DNA from: an uncultured Altererythrobacter sp.
Lineage (GTDB): Bacteria > Pseudomonadota > Alphaproteobacteria > Sphingomonadales > Sphingomonadaceae
Assembly: GCA_913055875.1 (NCBI GenBank)
Contig: CAJXJY010000004.1
Location: 124,001 to 188,000 of the forward strand
Length of the DNA: 64,000 bases
Direction: 5' to 3'
In this document: one piece after another, positions 9,000 to 17,247 of the stretch
Layout: every line of letters begins with the position of its first letter
Position numbering within the stretch: position 1 is the stretch's first letter
Made by a program: the position numbers and the translations under genes
The notes under the pieces: generated by a model
The model's database searches: none
The model's input: the letters and a program-made list of their open reading frames with translations, nothing else
Told to the model about the DNA's origin: nothing

Positions 9000-10834
9000 A
9001 GCCTGTGCTGTTGGCAGGTGTCGCTGCGCTGACGTTCGGCTCGACGCTGGTGATGGCGCAGGGCAGTCCCGAATCGCTGCTGCCGCCGGGTTTCGACGAT
9101 CCCGCGCCTGCGCCGAGCCCGACGCCGGCGCCGCGCCCGACCACCCAGCCGAACCAGCCCGCCGCGCCCGCGCCGGGTGCGACCAGTTCGCCGGTGGTGC
9201 AGCCGCTTCCGGGCGGGCCGGACACGCCGATCGATCCGGTCGAGCTGCCGGACGGCCTGCCGTCGCTCGAAGAACTGGAAAATCTCGACACAGACGAACT
9301 CGACGAACTGCTCGGCCTCAAGCCGCGCTACGACATTCCGCCCGCGGCGCGCCGTTCGACAGAGCGGATCGGGCTGCTGGCGCCTTCCGAAAACGGCTTG
9401 CCGACCGCATCCTTGCGCAACCAGCCGGCCTCGATCGTGCGCGCGGCGCTGGCGGGCACCACCCGGCCGCTGGTGTCGCGCTGGGGCCACATCATGCTGC
9501 GCCGCGCGCTCGCCAGCCGGCTCAATGCGCCCGCGGGCATGGACCCGGTCGAATTCGCCGCCTTGCGCGCCGCCACGCTCAACGCGATCGGCGAATACAG
9601 CGTCGCGCGCGCGCTGGTGCAGGATGTCGACACCGGCAACTGGAACGACGCGCTGACGACCGAGGCCTTCCGCGCCTATGTCGCGACCGCCGACTTGGTC
9701 GGCATCTGCCCCGCCGTGCAGGTCAGCGGCGTGTCGCTCGAAACGCCCGAGTGGCAGATGGCCGAATCGATCTGCGCGGCGTTTTCGGGGCAGGGTGCGC
9801 GCGCAGGGTCCGAGCTCAACCGCGCGCTCTCGCGCGGCCTGGCCGATCCGATCGACGTGCTGCTGGCGCAGCGCTATGCCGGAGCGGCGGGGTACGGGCG
9901 CCGCGCGGTCAATCTCGAATGGGAAGGGGTGGAGGAACTCACCCCGTGGCGCTTCGCGCTGGCCAATGCGGTCGGGGCCGAGATTCCGTCCGGCCTGCTC
10001 GACGATCCATCGCCCTATTTCCAGCGCGTCGCCGCGACCGCGCCGATGCTGCCGCTGGCGCAGCGGCTCGGCGGGGCGGACCGCGCCGCGCGGGAAGGCA
10101 TCCTGTCGTCGAACGCGATGGTCGATCTCTATTCGCAGCTCCACGCGCAGGGAAGCGACGCGGGAGAGTATTCGCGCCTCGCATCGCGCCTGCGCAGCGC
10201 CTATGTCGCTCCCGATCCGGCCGAGCGGCTCGCCGCGGTCAAGGACGTCTGGGGCGGCACCGAGCCCGATTACGGGCGGCTGGTGCTGACTGCCTATGCC
10301 GCCGCGCGAATCCAGCCCGACGACGCCCATGCCGAGGATGCGCCGCTGCTGATCGCCGCGATGCTCACCGCCGGGCTCGAGCGCGACGCGCTGCTGTGGG
10401 CCGGGCTGCTGCCGCAGGGGAGCGCGGGCTGGGCGCTGCTCGCGCTGGCTCAGCCCGACCGCCGCAATCCGGTCGGTTCGGGCCCGCTCGACAGCTTCGT
10501 CGACGACGATACCAGCGCCGACCGGCGCAAGTCGCAATTCCTGCTCGCGGGTCTGGCGGGGCTGGGGCGGCTCGAGCAGGGGCTGGCGAACGATTTTTCC
10601 GACCGTCTCGCCGCCGACCTGTCGCGGCAGACCAAGTGGAGCCGGCTGATCGATGCCGCGGCCGATGCGAACAACGCCCCGCTGGTGGCGATGCTGGCCG
10701 GCGTCGGGATGCAGGGCGAGGGCTGGAACAGGATGACCGCGCGGCACCTGTTCCATATCGTCTCGGCGTTGAACCGCGTCGGCCTGTCCGCCGAAGCGCG
10801 CATGATCGCGGCGGAGGCCGTGGCGCGCGGCTGA
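8996..10834 (+). CDS. large secreted or periplasmic helical protein, unknown
   Basis: 612-residue protein of unknown function. It opens with a signal peptide (MKPVLLAGVAALTFGSTLVM, cut after AQG or nearby). A disordered Pro-, Thr- and Ala-rich stretch follows at about residues 30-85, then an acidic segment (SLEELENLDTDELDELLG). The remaining 500 residues are Ala- and Leu-rich helices that look like a superhelical repeat fold, with no enzyme motif I can name. It is coupled to the small membrane protein upstream and ends 13 bp before xerD, so an envelope role tied to division or chromosome resolution is possible but unproven. Confidence 0.8.
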   Translation: MKPVLLAGVAALTFGSTLVMAQGSPESLLPPGFDDPAPAPSPTPAPRPTTQPNQPAAPAPGATSSPVVQPLPGGPDTPIDPVELPDGLPSLEELENLDTDELDELLGLKPRYDIPPAARRSTERIGLLAPSENGLPTASLRNQPASIVRAALAGTTRPLVSRWGHIMLRRALASRLNAPAGMDPVEFAALRAATLNAIGEYSVARALVQDVDTGNWNDALTTEAFRAYVATADLVGICPAVQVSGVSLETPEWQMAESICAAFSGQGARAGSELNRALSRGLADPIDVLLAQRYAGAAGYGRRAVNLEWEGVEELTPWRFALANAVGAEIPSGLLDDPSPYFQRVAATAPMLPLAQRLGGADRAAREGILSSNAMVDLYSQLHAQGSDAGEYSRLASRLRSAYVAPDPAERLAAVKDVWGGTEPDYGRLVLTAYAAARIQPDDAHAEDAPLLIAAMLTAGLERDALLWAGLLPQGSAGWALLALAQPDRRNPVGSGPLDSFVDDDTSADRRKSQFLLAGLAGLGRLEQGLANDFSDRLAADLSRQTKWSRLIDAAADANNAPLVAMLAGVGMQGEGWNRMTARHLFHIVSALNRVGLSAEARMIAAEAVARG

Positions 10835-10847
10835 CGCGCGGCCCGCG

Positions 10848-11726
10848 ATGAGCGCCGCGATCGAATCCTTCCTCGCCATGCTCGCCGCCGAACGCGGCGC
10901 GGCGGCGAACACGCTGGCGGCCTACCGGCGCGATCTCGAAGGCGCGCAGGAGATCGCCGGCGATCTGGCGGATGCGGGCAGCGAGGAACTGGCGCGGCTG
11001 GGCAAGGCGTGGAGCGGGCTTGCCGCCTCGACCATCGCGCGCAAATCCTCCGCATTGCGCCAGTTCTACGGTTTCCTGATCGACGAGGACCTGCGCGCGG
11101 ACGATCCGTCGCCGGCCCTGCCGCGCCCCGCGACAAGGCGGCCGCTGCCGAAAATCCTCACCCACGAACAGGTCGAGACGCTGTTCGCGCAAGCCGAGCA
11201 GGAGGCGGAGAGCGGCAAGCCCGCAGCGGTGCGGCTGCTCGCGCTGCTCGAGCTGCTGTACGGATCGGGCCTGCGCGCGACCGAGCTGATGTCGCTGCCG
11301 CTGTCCGCCGTCCCGCGCGACGCCCCGTTCCTGACCGTGACGGGCAAGGGCGGCCAGGCGCGCATGGTCCCGGTCAGCCGCCGGGCGAAGGAAGCGATCG
11401 GGCGCTGGCTCGCGGTGCGCCCCGAAGGCGCGAAATACCTGTTCCCCTCGCGCGGCAGGCACCTGACGCGGATCCGGCTCTACCAGCTACTCAAGGAACT
11501 GGCGGTGCGCGCCGGCCTGCCGCCCGAAAAGGTCAGCCCGCACGTATTGCGGCATGCCTTCGCGACGCATCTGCTCGAGGGCGGGGCCGATCTGCGCGTG
11601 CTCCAGACGCTGCTCGGCCATGCCGATATCGCGACCACGCAAATCTACACCCATGTCGATACCGCACGGCTGGTCGCGCTGGTCAACGAGCGGCATCCGC
11701 TTGCAGAGAAGCCGCAGGGCGGTTAG
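10848..11726 (+). CDS. xerD: site-specific tyrosine recombinase XerD
   Basis: Resolves chromosome dimers at dif together with XerC. The 292-residue protein has the N-terminal core-binding domain (residues 1-90) and the catalytic domain with Arg in YGSGLRATEL, Lys in TGKGGQARMVP, His-Arg in SPHVLRHAFATHLL, and His and nucleophilic Tyr in LGHADIATTQIYTHV. Length and placement beside aroK and accA favour XerD over XerC, but the sequence alone does not fully separate them. It belongs to the chromosomal core; there is no sign of an integrated element or att site. accA follows 9 bp later. Confidence 0.9.
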   Translation: MSAAIESFLAMLAAERGAAANTLAAYRRDLEGAQEIAGDLADAGSEELARLGKAWSGLAASTIARKSSALRQFYGFLIDEDLRADDPSPALPRPATRRPLPKILTHEQVETLFAQAEQEAESGKPAAVRLLALLELLYGSGLRATELMSLPLSAVPRDAPFLTVTGKGGQARMVPVSRRAKEAIGRWLAVRPEGAKYLFPSRGRHLTRIRLYQLLKELAVRAGLPPEKVSPHVLRHAFATHLLEGGADLRVLQTLLGHADIATTQIYTHVDTARLVALVNERHPLAEKPQGG

Positions 11727-11735
11727 CGCGTGCGC

Positions 11736-12683
11736 ATGACATCCTATCTCGAATTCGAGAAGCCGATCGCCGAACTCGAAGCGCGCATCGCCGAACTGCG
11801 CGCAGCGGCGGAGGGGGACGATGTCGATATCTCGTCCGAACTGCAGCGGCTCGAGCTGAAGAGCGCCGACCTGCTCGCGAGCACCTATTCCTCGCTGACG
11901 CCGTGGCAGAAGACGCGCGTCGCGCGCCATCCGGCGCGGCCGCATTTCCGCGATTACGTCGAATACGCGTTCGACGAGTTCATCCCGCTCGGCGGCGACC
12001 GCTATTATGGCGACGACGAGGCGATCATGGGCGGGCTGGCTTCGCTCGACGGGCGCCGCGTGGTGCTGATCGGGCACGAGAAGGGGCACGATACCGAAAG
12101 CCGGCTCAAGCACAATTTCGGCATGGGCAAGCCGGAGGGCTACCGCAAGGCGATCCGGCTGATGGAGCTGGCGGGCCGGTTCGGCCTGCCGGTGGTAACG
12201 CTGGTCGATACCTCTGGGGCCTTCCCGGGCGTCGAGGCGGAGGAACGCGGCCAGGCCGAGGCGATCGCGCGCTCGACCGAGGCGTGCCTCGCGCTGCCGG
12301 TGCCGATGGTCGCGACGATCGTCGGTGAGGGCGGCTCGGGCGGCGCGGTCGCGCTGGCCAGCGCCGAACGCGTGCTGATGCTCGAACATTCGGTCTATTC
12401 GGTGATCTCGCCCGAAGGCTGCGCCTCGATCCTGTGGCGCACCGCGGAAAAGGCCGCCGACGCGGCCGAGGCGATGAAGGTCACCGCGCAGCACCTCCAG
12501 CAGCTCGGCGTGATCGACCGGATCGTGCCCGAACCGGTCGGCGGGGCGCATCGCGATCCCGGGGCCACCGCCGAGGCGCTCGCCGCAGCGATCGGCGAGG
12601 AACTCGACGCGCTGTCCGATCTCGCGCCCGCCGAACTGCGCCGCCTGCGTGAGGAACGCTTCCTGCGCATCGGCGAGGGTTAG
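11736..12683 (+). CDS. accA: acetyl-CoA carboxylase carboxyltransferase alpha subunit
   Basis: Half of the carboxyltransferase that makes malonyl-CoA for fatty acid synthesis, working with AccD. The 315 residues fit the family. N-terminal helices [18 protein letters not shown] are typical, and the core has [31 protein letters not shown] and [11 protein letters not shown], with [15 protein letters not shown] near the end. ATG 11736 is preferred over the GTG 6 bp upstream because it gives the standard length. Spacing to xerD suggests one transcript. Confidence 0.97.
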   Translation: MTSYLEFEKPIAELEARIAELRAAAEGDDVDISSELQRLELKSADLLASTYSSLTPWQKTRVARHPARPHFRDYVEYAFDEFIPLGGDRYYGDDEAIMGGLASLDGRRVVLIGHEKGHDTESRLKHNFGMGKPEGYRKAIRLMELAGRFGLPVVTLVDTSGAFPGVEAEERGQAEAIARSTEACLALPVPMVATIVGEGGSGGAVALASAERVLMLEHSVYSVISPEGCASILWRTAEKAADAAEAMKVTAQHLQQLGVIDRIVPEPVGGAHRDPGATAEALAAAIGEELDALSDLAPAELRRLREERFLRIGEG

Positions 12684-12719
12684 GGTTTGAGCCTGCCTTC
12701 CCGATAACCGTCACGCGGG

Positions 12720-12895
12720 TCGGCCCCCTCTCCCTTGACGGGAGAGGGATAGCGAAGGTTGCTCGCGCAGCGAGCTACCGCAGCTTGGGTGAGGGAGATT
12801 GGCTGGCACAGCGCCGGCCCCTCATCCAAGGTCCGCTAGGCGCCTGCGGCGCCAAGCTTCCCTATCCTTCTCCCATTTAAGGGAGAAGGAGTCGA
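12720..12895. repeat. paired hairpin repeat (CTCCC-GGGAG type) in the accA-M48 gap
   Basis: The 325-bp gap after accA holds no gene. The left hairpin CCCTCTCCCTTGACGGGAG at 12726-12744 (AGGG continues) and the right hairpin CCTTCTCCCATTTAAGGGAG at 12866-12885 (AAGG continues) face each other across about 115 bp that includes GCTCGCGCAGCGAGC and GGCGCCTGCGGCGCC palindromes. The structure matches the other small palindromic elements of this window, but the sequence differs. Confidence 0.75.
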
Positions 12896-13008
12896 AGATA
12901 TCTCCGCGTCAGCGCTCCGGAACATCCTGCGGCACTTGCCGTTGCCTCAATATGGTTCGCTGACGCGGCGGGTGGGAGCTGCGCGTCTGACAATGAGGAT
13001 GTTACGCA

Positions 13009-14469
13009 ATGCCCCGCTTCAAATCGCTTACGCTCGCTTCCACCGCTGCCCTCTCGCTCGCGCTGACCGGTTGCATGGGAGGCGGCAACATTCCCGACGC
13101 CTCGGCCCCGATCACGCAGAGCGAGGCTTCGCAGGGCGCCGAATACCACCCGCAGCTGCTGGCCGAGTTCGGCGGCGCCTATAGTGGGCCGGAGGCGGCC
13201 TATATCGAAAGTGTCGGCAAGAATATCGCGGTCCACTCCGGCCTCGGCAATGCACGCAGCGACTTTACCGTCTCGACGCTCAACAGCTCGGTCAACAACG
13301 CCTTCGCCATTCCCGGCGGCTATATCTACACCACCCGCCAGCTGGTCACGCTGATGAACAACGAGGCCGAACTGGCCGCCGTGCTCGGCCACGAGGTCGG
13401 GCATGTCGCCGCGCGCCATTCGCAACGACGCCAGGCACGTGCGCAGCAGAACAATTTGCTCGGCGCCGCCGGAGCCATCCTGTCGGGCATATTGCTCGGC
13501 GACAGCGGGATCGGCCAGCAGATTTCGCAGGGCTTCCTGCAGGGCTCGCAGCTGCTGACGCTGAAATTCTCGCGCAGCCAGGAATTGCAGGCCGACGAAC
13601 TGGGCATCCAGTATCTCAATCGGGCCGGCTACGATCCACGCGCGATGGGCACCGTGCTCGCGAGCCTCGCGGCGCAGAATTCGCTCGATGCGCAGATCCA
13701 GGGCCGCGATGCGAAGATGCCCGAATGGGCTTCGACCCACCCCGATCCGGCGAGCCGCGTGCAGACCGCGCTGAGCAAGGCCGGCGGCGCCACGGGGATG
13801 ACCAATCGCGACACCTTCCTGACCCGGATCGACGGGCTGCTTTACGGCGACGATCCGGCGCAGGGGGTGATCGAGGGAAGCACCTTCATCCACCCGGACC
13901 TGCGGCTGGCCTTCAGCGCGCCGCAGGGGTTCTACATGGTCAACGGGACGCGGGCGGTGTCGATCAACGGCCAGAGCGGCCAGGCGCAGATGAGCTTCGC
14001 GCCCTATAACGGCAATCTCGAGAACTATATCCGCAGCGCCTTCAACGGGCTCCAGCAGGGCCTTGCGCCATCGAATATCGAGCGGACGACCGTCAACGGT
14101 CTCCCCGCCGCGTTCGGGCAGGCACGGGTCAACAGCAGTAGCGGGCAGGTCGATGTGGTGGTGTTCGCCTACGAATTCGCCAACGATCGCGCCTATCATT
14201 TCGTCACCATCAGCCAGGCGGGCCGCGCGGGCACGTTCACGCCGATGTTCAATTCGATGCGCCGGATCAGTGCCAGCGAAGCCGCGAACGTGGTCCCGCG
14301 CCGGATCGATGTCGTGACCGTCGGCAGCCGCGATACGGTCGCCTCGCTGGCGCAGCGGATGGCCTACAGCAACGCGCAGGAAGCGCGCTTCCGGGTGCTC
14401 AACGGGCTCTCGTCGAACGAGGGCGTGAGTGCGGGGCAGAAGGTCAAGATCGTGGTGCGGGCGCGCTGA
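13009..14469 (+). CDS. M48-family metalloprotease, lipoprotein with C-terminal LysM-like domain
   Basis: 486-residue zinc protease of the BepA/LoiP (YfgC) type, which removes misfolded outer-membrane proteins. The signal peptide ends in LTGC, so Cys22 should be lipidated. The zinc motif HEVGH is at residues 128-132 and the third-ligand segment SRQELQADELG lies downstream (sequence shown as RSQELQADELG). The last 55 residues (VVTVGSRDTVASLAQRM, then EGVSAGQKVKIVV) resemble a LysM peptidoglycan-binding unit. GAGG precedes the ATG by about 12 bp. It has its own transcript, with repeats on either side. The exact orthologue name is uncertain. Confidence 0.92.
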   Translation: MPRFKSLTLASTAALSLALTGCMGGGNIPDASAPITQSEASQGAEYHPQLLAEFGGAYSGPEAAYIESVGKNIAVHSGLGNARSDFTVSTLNSSVNNAFAIPGGYIYTTRQLVTLMNNEAELAAVLGHEVGHVAARHSQRRQARAQQNNLLGAAGAILSGILLGDSGIGQQISQGFLQGSQLLTLKFSRSQELQADELGIQYLNRAGYDPRAMGTVLASLAAQNSLDAQIQGRDAKMPEWASTHPDPASRVQTALSKAGGATGMTNRDTFLTRIDGLLYGDDPAQGVIEGSTFIHPDLRLAFSAPQGFYMVNGTRAVSINGQSGQAQMSFAPYNGNLENYIRSAFNGLQQGLAPSNIERTTVNGLPAAFGQARVNSSSGQVDVVVFAYEFANDRAYHFVTISQAGRAGTFTPMFNSMRRISASEAANVVPRRIDVVTVGSRDTVASLAQRMAYSNAQEARFRVLNGLSSNEGVSAGQKVKIVVRAR

Positions 14470-14476
14470 GCGGGTG

Positions 14477-14770
14477 TTGTTTTCCGGCGGTGACGCGACC
14501 TGTCACTACGGGGCAAATGTCGGCCCGCCGGGGCTGTTCCATCCCACGCCCCCACCCGGCCACCCATAGGATACTATGGTCGGGGTGGCCGGGTGGGGGC
14601 GTGGGATGGAACAGCCAAGGGAGGGACGGATGTCCCGACCGCACATAACAAAAACGCCGGGTGGGGGCGTGGGCCGGTGCCGCAAGGATCGGACGGAGGT
14701 CCGATCCGCACGCAACAAAGACTCCGGGCCGGTGCCGCAAGGGACGCACGGACGTGCGTCCCGCACGCAA
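14477..14770. repeat. composite hairpin repeat family, locus A
   Basis: The gap between the M48 gene and the pilin terminator is filled by repeat modules. An end module begins TTTTCCGGCGGTGACGCGAC and itself closes by CCGGCGG/CCGCCGG. A perfect 34-bp inverted repeat follows (arms 14532-14565 and 14583-14616) with the 17-nt loop ATAGGATACTATGGTCG. Then come three small hairpins with GGAN loops at 14623-14636, 14686-14707 and 14741-14762, each followed by a flank like CGCACGCAACAA. Related loci are at 16466-16724, 19908-20024 and 42043-42216. Short open frames here are repeat translation and not genes. Confidence 0.85.
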
Positions 14771-14771
14771 C

Positions 14772-14803
14772 AAAAAAAAGGCGGCGGGATTGCTCCCGCC
14801 GCC
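14772..14803 (-). terminator. intrinsic terminator of the first Flp pilin gene
   Basis: On the minus strand a perfect 10-bp stem (GGCGGCGGGA with TCCCGCCGCC, 4-nt loop) is followed by eight T. It lies 28 bp beyond the pilin stop codon. This is one of the strongest intrinsic terminators in the window. Confidence 0.9.
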
Positions 14804-14831
14804 CTCTTTTGGTGGTCTCTCGACTAAGCGA

Positions 14832-15008
14832 TCAGACGGTGTTGCCTTCGCTCATCTTGGTCGAAACGGTCGAGAAGGTCGTGCTCAGCTCGTTGCCGAG
14901 GCCCTGCATCGCGGTGATGGCGGCGACGGCGATCAGAGCAGCGATCAGGCCGTATTCGATGGCGGTCGCGCCCTGCTCGTCGCGGAGCAGCTTGTTGATG
15001 AACTTCAT
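14832..15008 (-). CDS. Flp-family type IVb pilin
   Basis: 58-residue prepilin. A short basic leader (MKFINKLLRDEQ) is followed by GATAIEYGLIAALIAVAAIT, the class IVb processing site (cut after Gly, with Glu at position 5) and hydrophobic assembly helix. The ATG at 15008 has AGGAG upstream. The mature pilin would be about 45 residues and assembled by a Tad secretion system, which is not in the window. A strong terminator follows, so it is a single-gene unit. A CtrA-like site lies about 85 bp upstream. Confidence 0.95.
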   Translation of the reverse strand: MKFINKLLRDEQGATAIEYGLIAALIAVAAITAMQGLGNELSTTFSTVSTKMSEGNTV

Positions 15009-15092
15009 GGTCAGTCTCCTGGTTGGTCTTCGGTACCCGACTCTTTCCAGCAAGGTCCGGATCGAGCAGTTGCGGATAGTAGAACCGAGGCG

Positions 15093-15107
15093 TTGAGAAA
15101 TTCCTAA
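15093..15107. promoter_or_regulatory. possible CtrA-type site upstream of pilin 1
   Basis: TTGA-GAAATTC-CTAA has the spacing of the CtrA box (TTAA-N7-TTAA) with one mismatch in each half. It lies 85 bp before the pilin start. CtrA control of Flp pilins is known in Caulobacter; application here is inference. Confidence 0.3.
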
Positions 15108-15129
15108 CGTGGAAAGAAACCCGACGGCC

Positions 15130-15312
15130 TCAGTTCATGTTCGTCGTCACCTTGTTCGATACGGTCGCCCATAGCCCGGTATTTTCGTTGGCTACGGCGT
15201 CGAAAGCCCCGATAGAGGCGATCACGATCAAGGCGGCGATCAGGCCGTATTCAATGGCGGTGCCACCGGAATTGTCGGTTCCGATACGCTTCAGGATGGT
15301 CTTCAATATCAT
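15130..15312 (-). CDS. second Flp-family type IVb pilin
   Basis: 60-residue prepilin, a divergent paralogue of the gene at 14832. The leader MILKTILKRIGTDNSG is cut before GTAIEYGLIAALIVIASIG. The N-terminal helix is nearly the same as in the other pilin, while the C-terminal part (AVANENTGLWATVSNKVTTN) is different. I chose ATG 15312; a TTG at 15327 would add five residues. The 121-bp gap to the first pilin and the latter's own upstream site suggest separate promoters. Both pilins share the same strand and order. Confidence 0.93.
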   Translation of the reverse strand: MILKTILKRIGTDNSGGTAIEYGLIAALIVIASIGAFDAVANENTGLWATVSNKVTTNMN

Positions 15313-15363
15313 GGATAGCCCCGCCAATGCATTGCCTGACGAACGCCTTTTTGCCGCGAAGTC

Positions 15364-15378
15364 TTAAGAATTGGTTGA
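15364..15378. promoter_or_regulatory. possible CtrA-type site upstream of pilin 2
   Basis: TTAA-GAATTGG-TTGA matches the CtrA box with one mismatch. It lies 52 bp before the second pilin start and also 15 bp before mutT on the other strand. It resembles the site before pilin 1, which strengthens both. Confidence 0.35.
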
Positions 15379-15392
15379 ATCGGGCCGAATGA

Positions 15393-15815
15393 ATGGAAAG
15401 AAACCCGACATGGATCGCCGTGGTGGCCGTCGCGCTGGACGACGGGGCGGGGCGCTGGCTGATGCACAAACGCCCCGTGGGCAAGCATCACGCCGGCCTG
15501 TGGGAATTCCCTGGCGGCAAGGTGGAAAGCGAGGAAATTCCGTCGCTTGCGCTGATCAGGGAGATTCGCGAGGAGCTCGGAATCGCGCTCGATCCGGCAG
15601 CGCTCGAAGCGGCCGCATTCGCCGACGGAGCGCGTACCGCGGACGGGATCGAGATTGTCATCCTGCTTTACACCTGCCGCACATGGCGGGGGGAGCCGCA
15701 GGCGCTCGAAGGCGGCGAGTTGGGCTGGTTCACTCCTTTCGAGATCGCCGACCTCGCCAAGCCGCCGCTCGACCGGAAGCTGGCGCAGCACCTGTTCGCC
15801 GGTTCCGCCGGTTAG
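15393..15815 (+). CDS. mutT: 8-oxo-dGTP diphosphatase (Nudix)
   Basis: 140-residue Nudix hydrolase that removes oxidised dGTP from the nucleotide pool. The Nudix box runs from GGKVESEEIPSLALIREI through REELGI (about residues 41-64), with all conserved Glu residues. The opening strand WIAVVAVALDD and LMHKRPVGKHHAGLWEFPGG are typical of MutT. The start ATG is at 15393. tRNA-Arg lies 43 bp downstream on the same strand. Confidence 0.93.
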   Translation: MERNPTWIAVVAVALDDGAGRWLMHKRPVGKHHAGLWEFPGGKVESEEIPSLALIREIREELGIALDPAALEAAAFADGARTADGIEIVILLYTCRTWRGEPQALEGGELGWFTPFEIADLAKPPLDRKLAQHLFAGSAG

Positions 15816-15858
15816 GGGATTGCCAAGCCGGTAAGGCCTCCCTATGTGCGCCCTCCAC

Positions 15859-15935
15859 GCGCCAGTAGCTCAGCTGGATAGAGTACCTGGCTACGAACCA
15901 GGCGGTCGGAGGTTCGAATCCTTCCTGGCGCGCCA
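15859..15935 (+). tRNA. tRNA-Arg (anticodon ACG)
   Basis: 77 nt with encoded CCA. The acceptor stem GCGCCAG pairs with CTGGCGC. The anticodon stem CCTGG/CCAGG encloses CTACGAA, so the anticodon is ACG, normally edited to ICG for CGN codons. The T-arm is GGAGGTTCGAATCCTTC with a normal TTCGAAT loop. It is followed directly by a terminator. Confidence 0.97.
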
Positions 15936-15970
15936 AAAAAGCCCATTCCCGCGAGGGGGTGGGCTTTTTT
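15936..15970 (+). terminator. intrinsic terminator after tRNA-Arg
   Basis: Stem GCCCATTCCC / GGGGGTGGGC with loop GCGA, preceded by A and followed by six T. It starts right after the CCA end of the tRNA. Confidence 0.9.
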
Positions 15971-16077
15971 GGTGGGTCGGTATGAAGGTTCGGACCCGTT
16001 CGGAATCGAAGGGGCCGTGACCGCCTGTCGCAACCATGCAAGTTCTGGTAAGCAACTTGCTGTAAAATCCGGTTTCG

Positions 16078-16407
16078 ATGAAGCGCGACGATCCGATGAA
16101 CGAAGGCGACTATCGCAAGACCGAGCGGCACGGGATTTCCGTGCAGGGCCGCTACCGCACGGGCAGCGGGGTGGCGAAGGATGTCGATATCCTCGACATC
16201 TCGGAGACCGGCTGCCGTTTCTACGACCGCTTCGGGCGGATGGTGCCGGGGACGGAGATCAGCCTGCGAATCGGCTCGATCGGCCCGGTCATCGCCACGG
16301 TCCGCTGGTCCAGGCAGCAGTTCGTCGGGGTGGAGTTCGAGAATCCGCTCTACGGGCCGGTGTTCGAACACATGCGCGCCACGCTGGATGCGCGGAACCG
16401 GGGTTAA
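16078..16407 (+). CDS. PilZ-domain protein
   Basis: 109-residue single-domain PilZ protein, a probable cyclic di-GMP receptor. The binding motifs are R13-x3-R17 (RKTERHG) and DISETG at about residues 40-45, which fit the RxxxR and D/NxSxxG signatures. The rest follows the beta-barrel pattern, for example VIATVRWSRQQFVGVEFENP. ATG 16078 is used; Met7 is an alternative. The window also holds an EAL protein and a GGDEF cyclase, but these are far away and no direct link is shown. Confidence 0.9.
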   Translation: MKRDDPMNEGDYRKTERHGISVQGRYRTGSGVAKDVDILDISETGCRFYDRFGRMVPGTEISLRIGSIGPVIATVRWSRQQFVGVEFENPLYGPVFEHMRATLDARNRG

Positions 16408-16465
16408 GGTTCGGTATCGGCAGAGTTGAACCGATTGCGGCACCGGCGTGGAGTCCCTGCGATCG

Positions 16466-16724
16466 GTTCTCCGGCGGTGACGAGACCTGTCACGGCATGG
16501 CAATCGTCGGACCGCCGGGGCTGTTCCATCCCGCGCCCCCGCACGGAGTCATTTGTTACGTGCGGTCAGGACCTCCGTCCTGACCTTGCGGCACCAGCCC
16601 ACTCCCCCACCCGGCCACCCCGACTATAGTATCCTATGGGTGGCCGGGTGGGGGAGTGGGCTGGTGCCGCTCCCGGCGGACCGATATTTGCCAATCAGCG
16701 ACAGGTCGCGCCGCCGCCGGAAAT
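16466..16724. repeat. composite hairpin repeat family, locus B, with inverted ends
   Basis: This is the most complete copy. The left end TTCTCCGGCGGTGACGAGAC and the right end, read on the other strand as TTTCCGGCGGCGGCGCGACC, are inverted copies of the same end module. Inside are a GGAN-loop hairpin (16564-16585, on the minus strand) and a perfect 32-bp inverted repeat (16589-16620 and 16638-16669) with a 17-nt loop. The loop is the reverse complement of the one in locus A apart from one base. The right end touches the stop codon of the zincin gene. The 317-bp gap contains nothing else. Confidence 0.87.
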
Positions 16725-17132
16725 CTAATCCTCACCCACGCTGTCCTCGAGCGCGTGCATTTCCTCGTCGGAAAAGCCGAAATGATGGCCCGCTTCGTGG
16801 ATCACGACATGGCGGACGAGATCGCCGAAATCGACCCCGGTCTCGCGCCATTCGCGGATCAGCGGCTGGCGGAACAGCGAGATCACCGGCGGCATGTCGC
16901 CAGAATCCCACATCGATTGTTCGCTGACCGGGCGCCCCTCGTAGAGCCCGGTGAGGTTCCATTTGCTGCGGATGTCGACCGCATCGAGCTGTTCGCGGCT
17001 GGCGAACTCGTCGATCTTCACGACCACGTCGGTCATGTGCTCGCGGAACGCGCCCGGCATGGCGCGGATGGTCGCCCTGGCCATCGTTTCCATCTCGGCG
17101 GCAGTCGGGGGTGCGCGGTCGAACGGGTTCAT
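16725..17132 (-). CDS. small zincin-like metallopeptidase
   Basis: 135-residue protein of the DUF1025-type zincin family. The motif HEAGHHFGFSDEEM near the C-terminus has HExxH plus the GxSD continuation typical of this group. PPVISLFRQPL and an earlier VVVKIDEFAS match family blocks. The ATG at 17132 (MNPFDRAPP) is chosen; the open frame upstream overlaps the divergent hemerythrin gene. It lacks a signal peptide and is probably cytoplasmic. The substrate is unknown. The stop codon abuts a repeat element. Confidence 0.87.
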   Translation of the reverse strand: MNPFDRAPPTAAEMETMARATIRAMPGAFREHMTDVVVKIDEFASREQLDAVDIRSKWNLTGLYEGRPVSEQSMWDSGDMPPVISLFRQPLIREWRETGVDFGDLVRHVVIHEAGHHFGFSDEEMHALEDSVGED

Positions 17133-17247
17133 GCCGCCGATATGGGAAGCCGCCTCGCACCGCGCCAGCACTGAATGGACCGAGAGGAACCTTGCCGCGC
17201 TTCGCCTGTTGGATTTTGCGAACACCCAATTCGCGAAGGAACCCCGC

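Noticed and set aside
10848-11726. Phage or island integrase
   Set aside because: The tyrosine recombinase is the chromosomal XerD type in a conserved aroK-accA setting with no att repeats or tRNA junction.
14576-15107. Short open frames in repeat locus A (peptides such as VAGWGRGMEQP)
   Set aside because: They are translations of the hairpin repeats and recur at the other loci; no ribosome site or conserved domain.
15859-15970. Genomic island boundary at tRNA-Arg
   Set aside because: A normal terminator follows, there is no integrase nearby and no direct repeat of the tRNA 3' end was seen.
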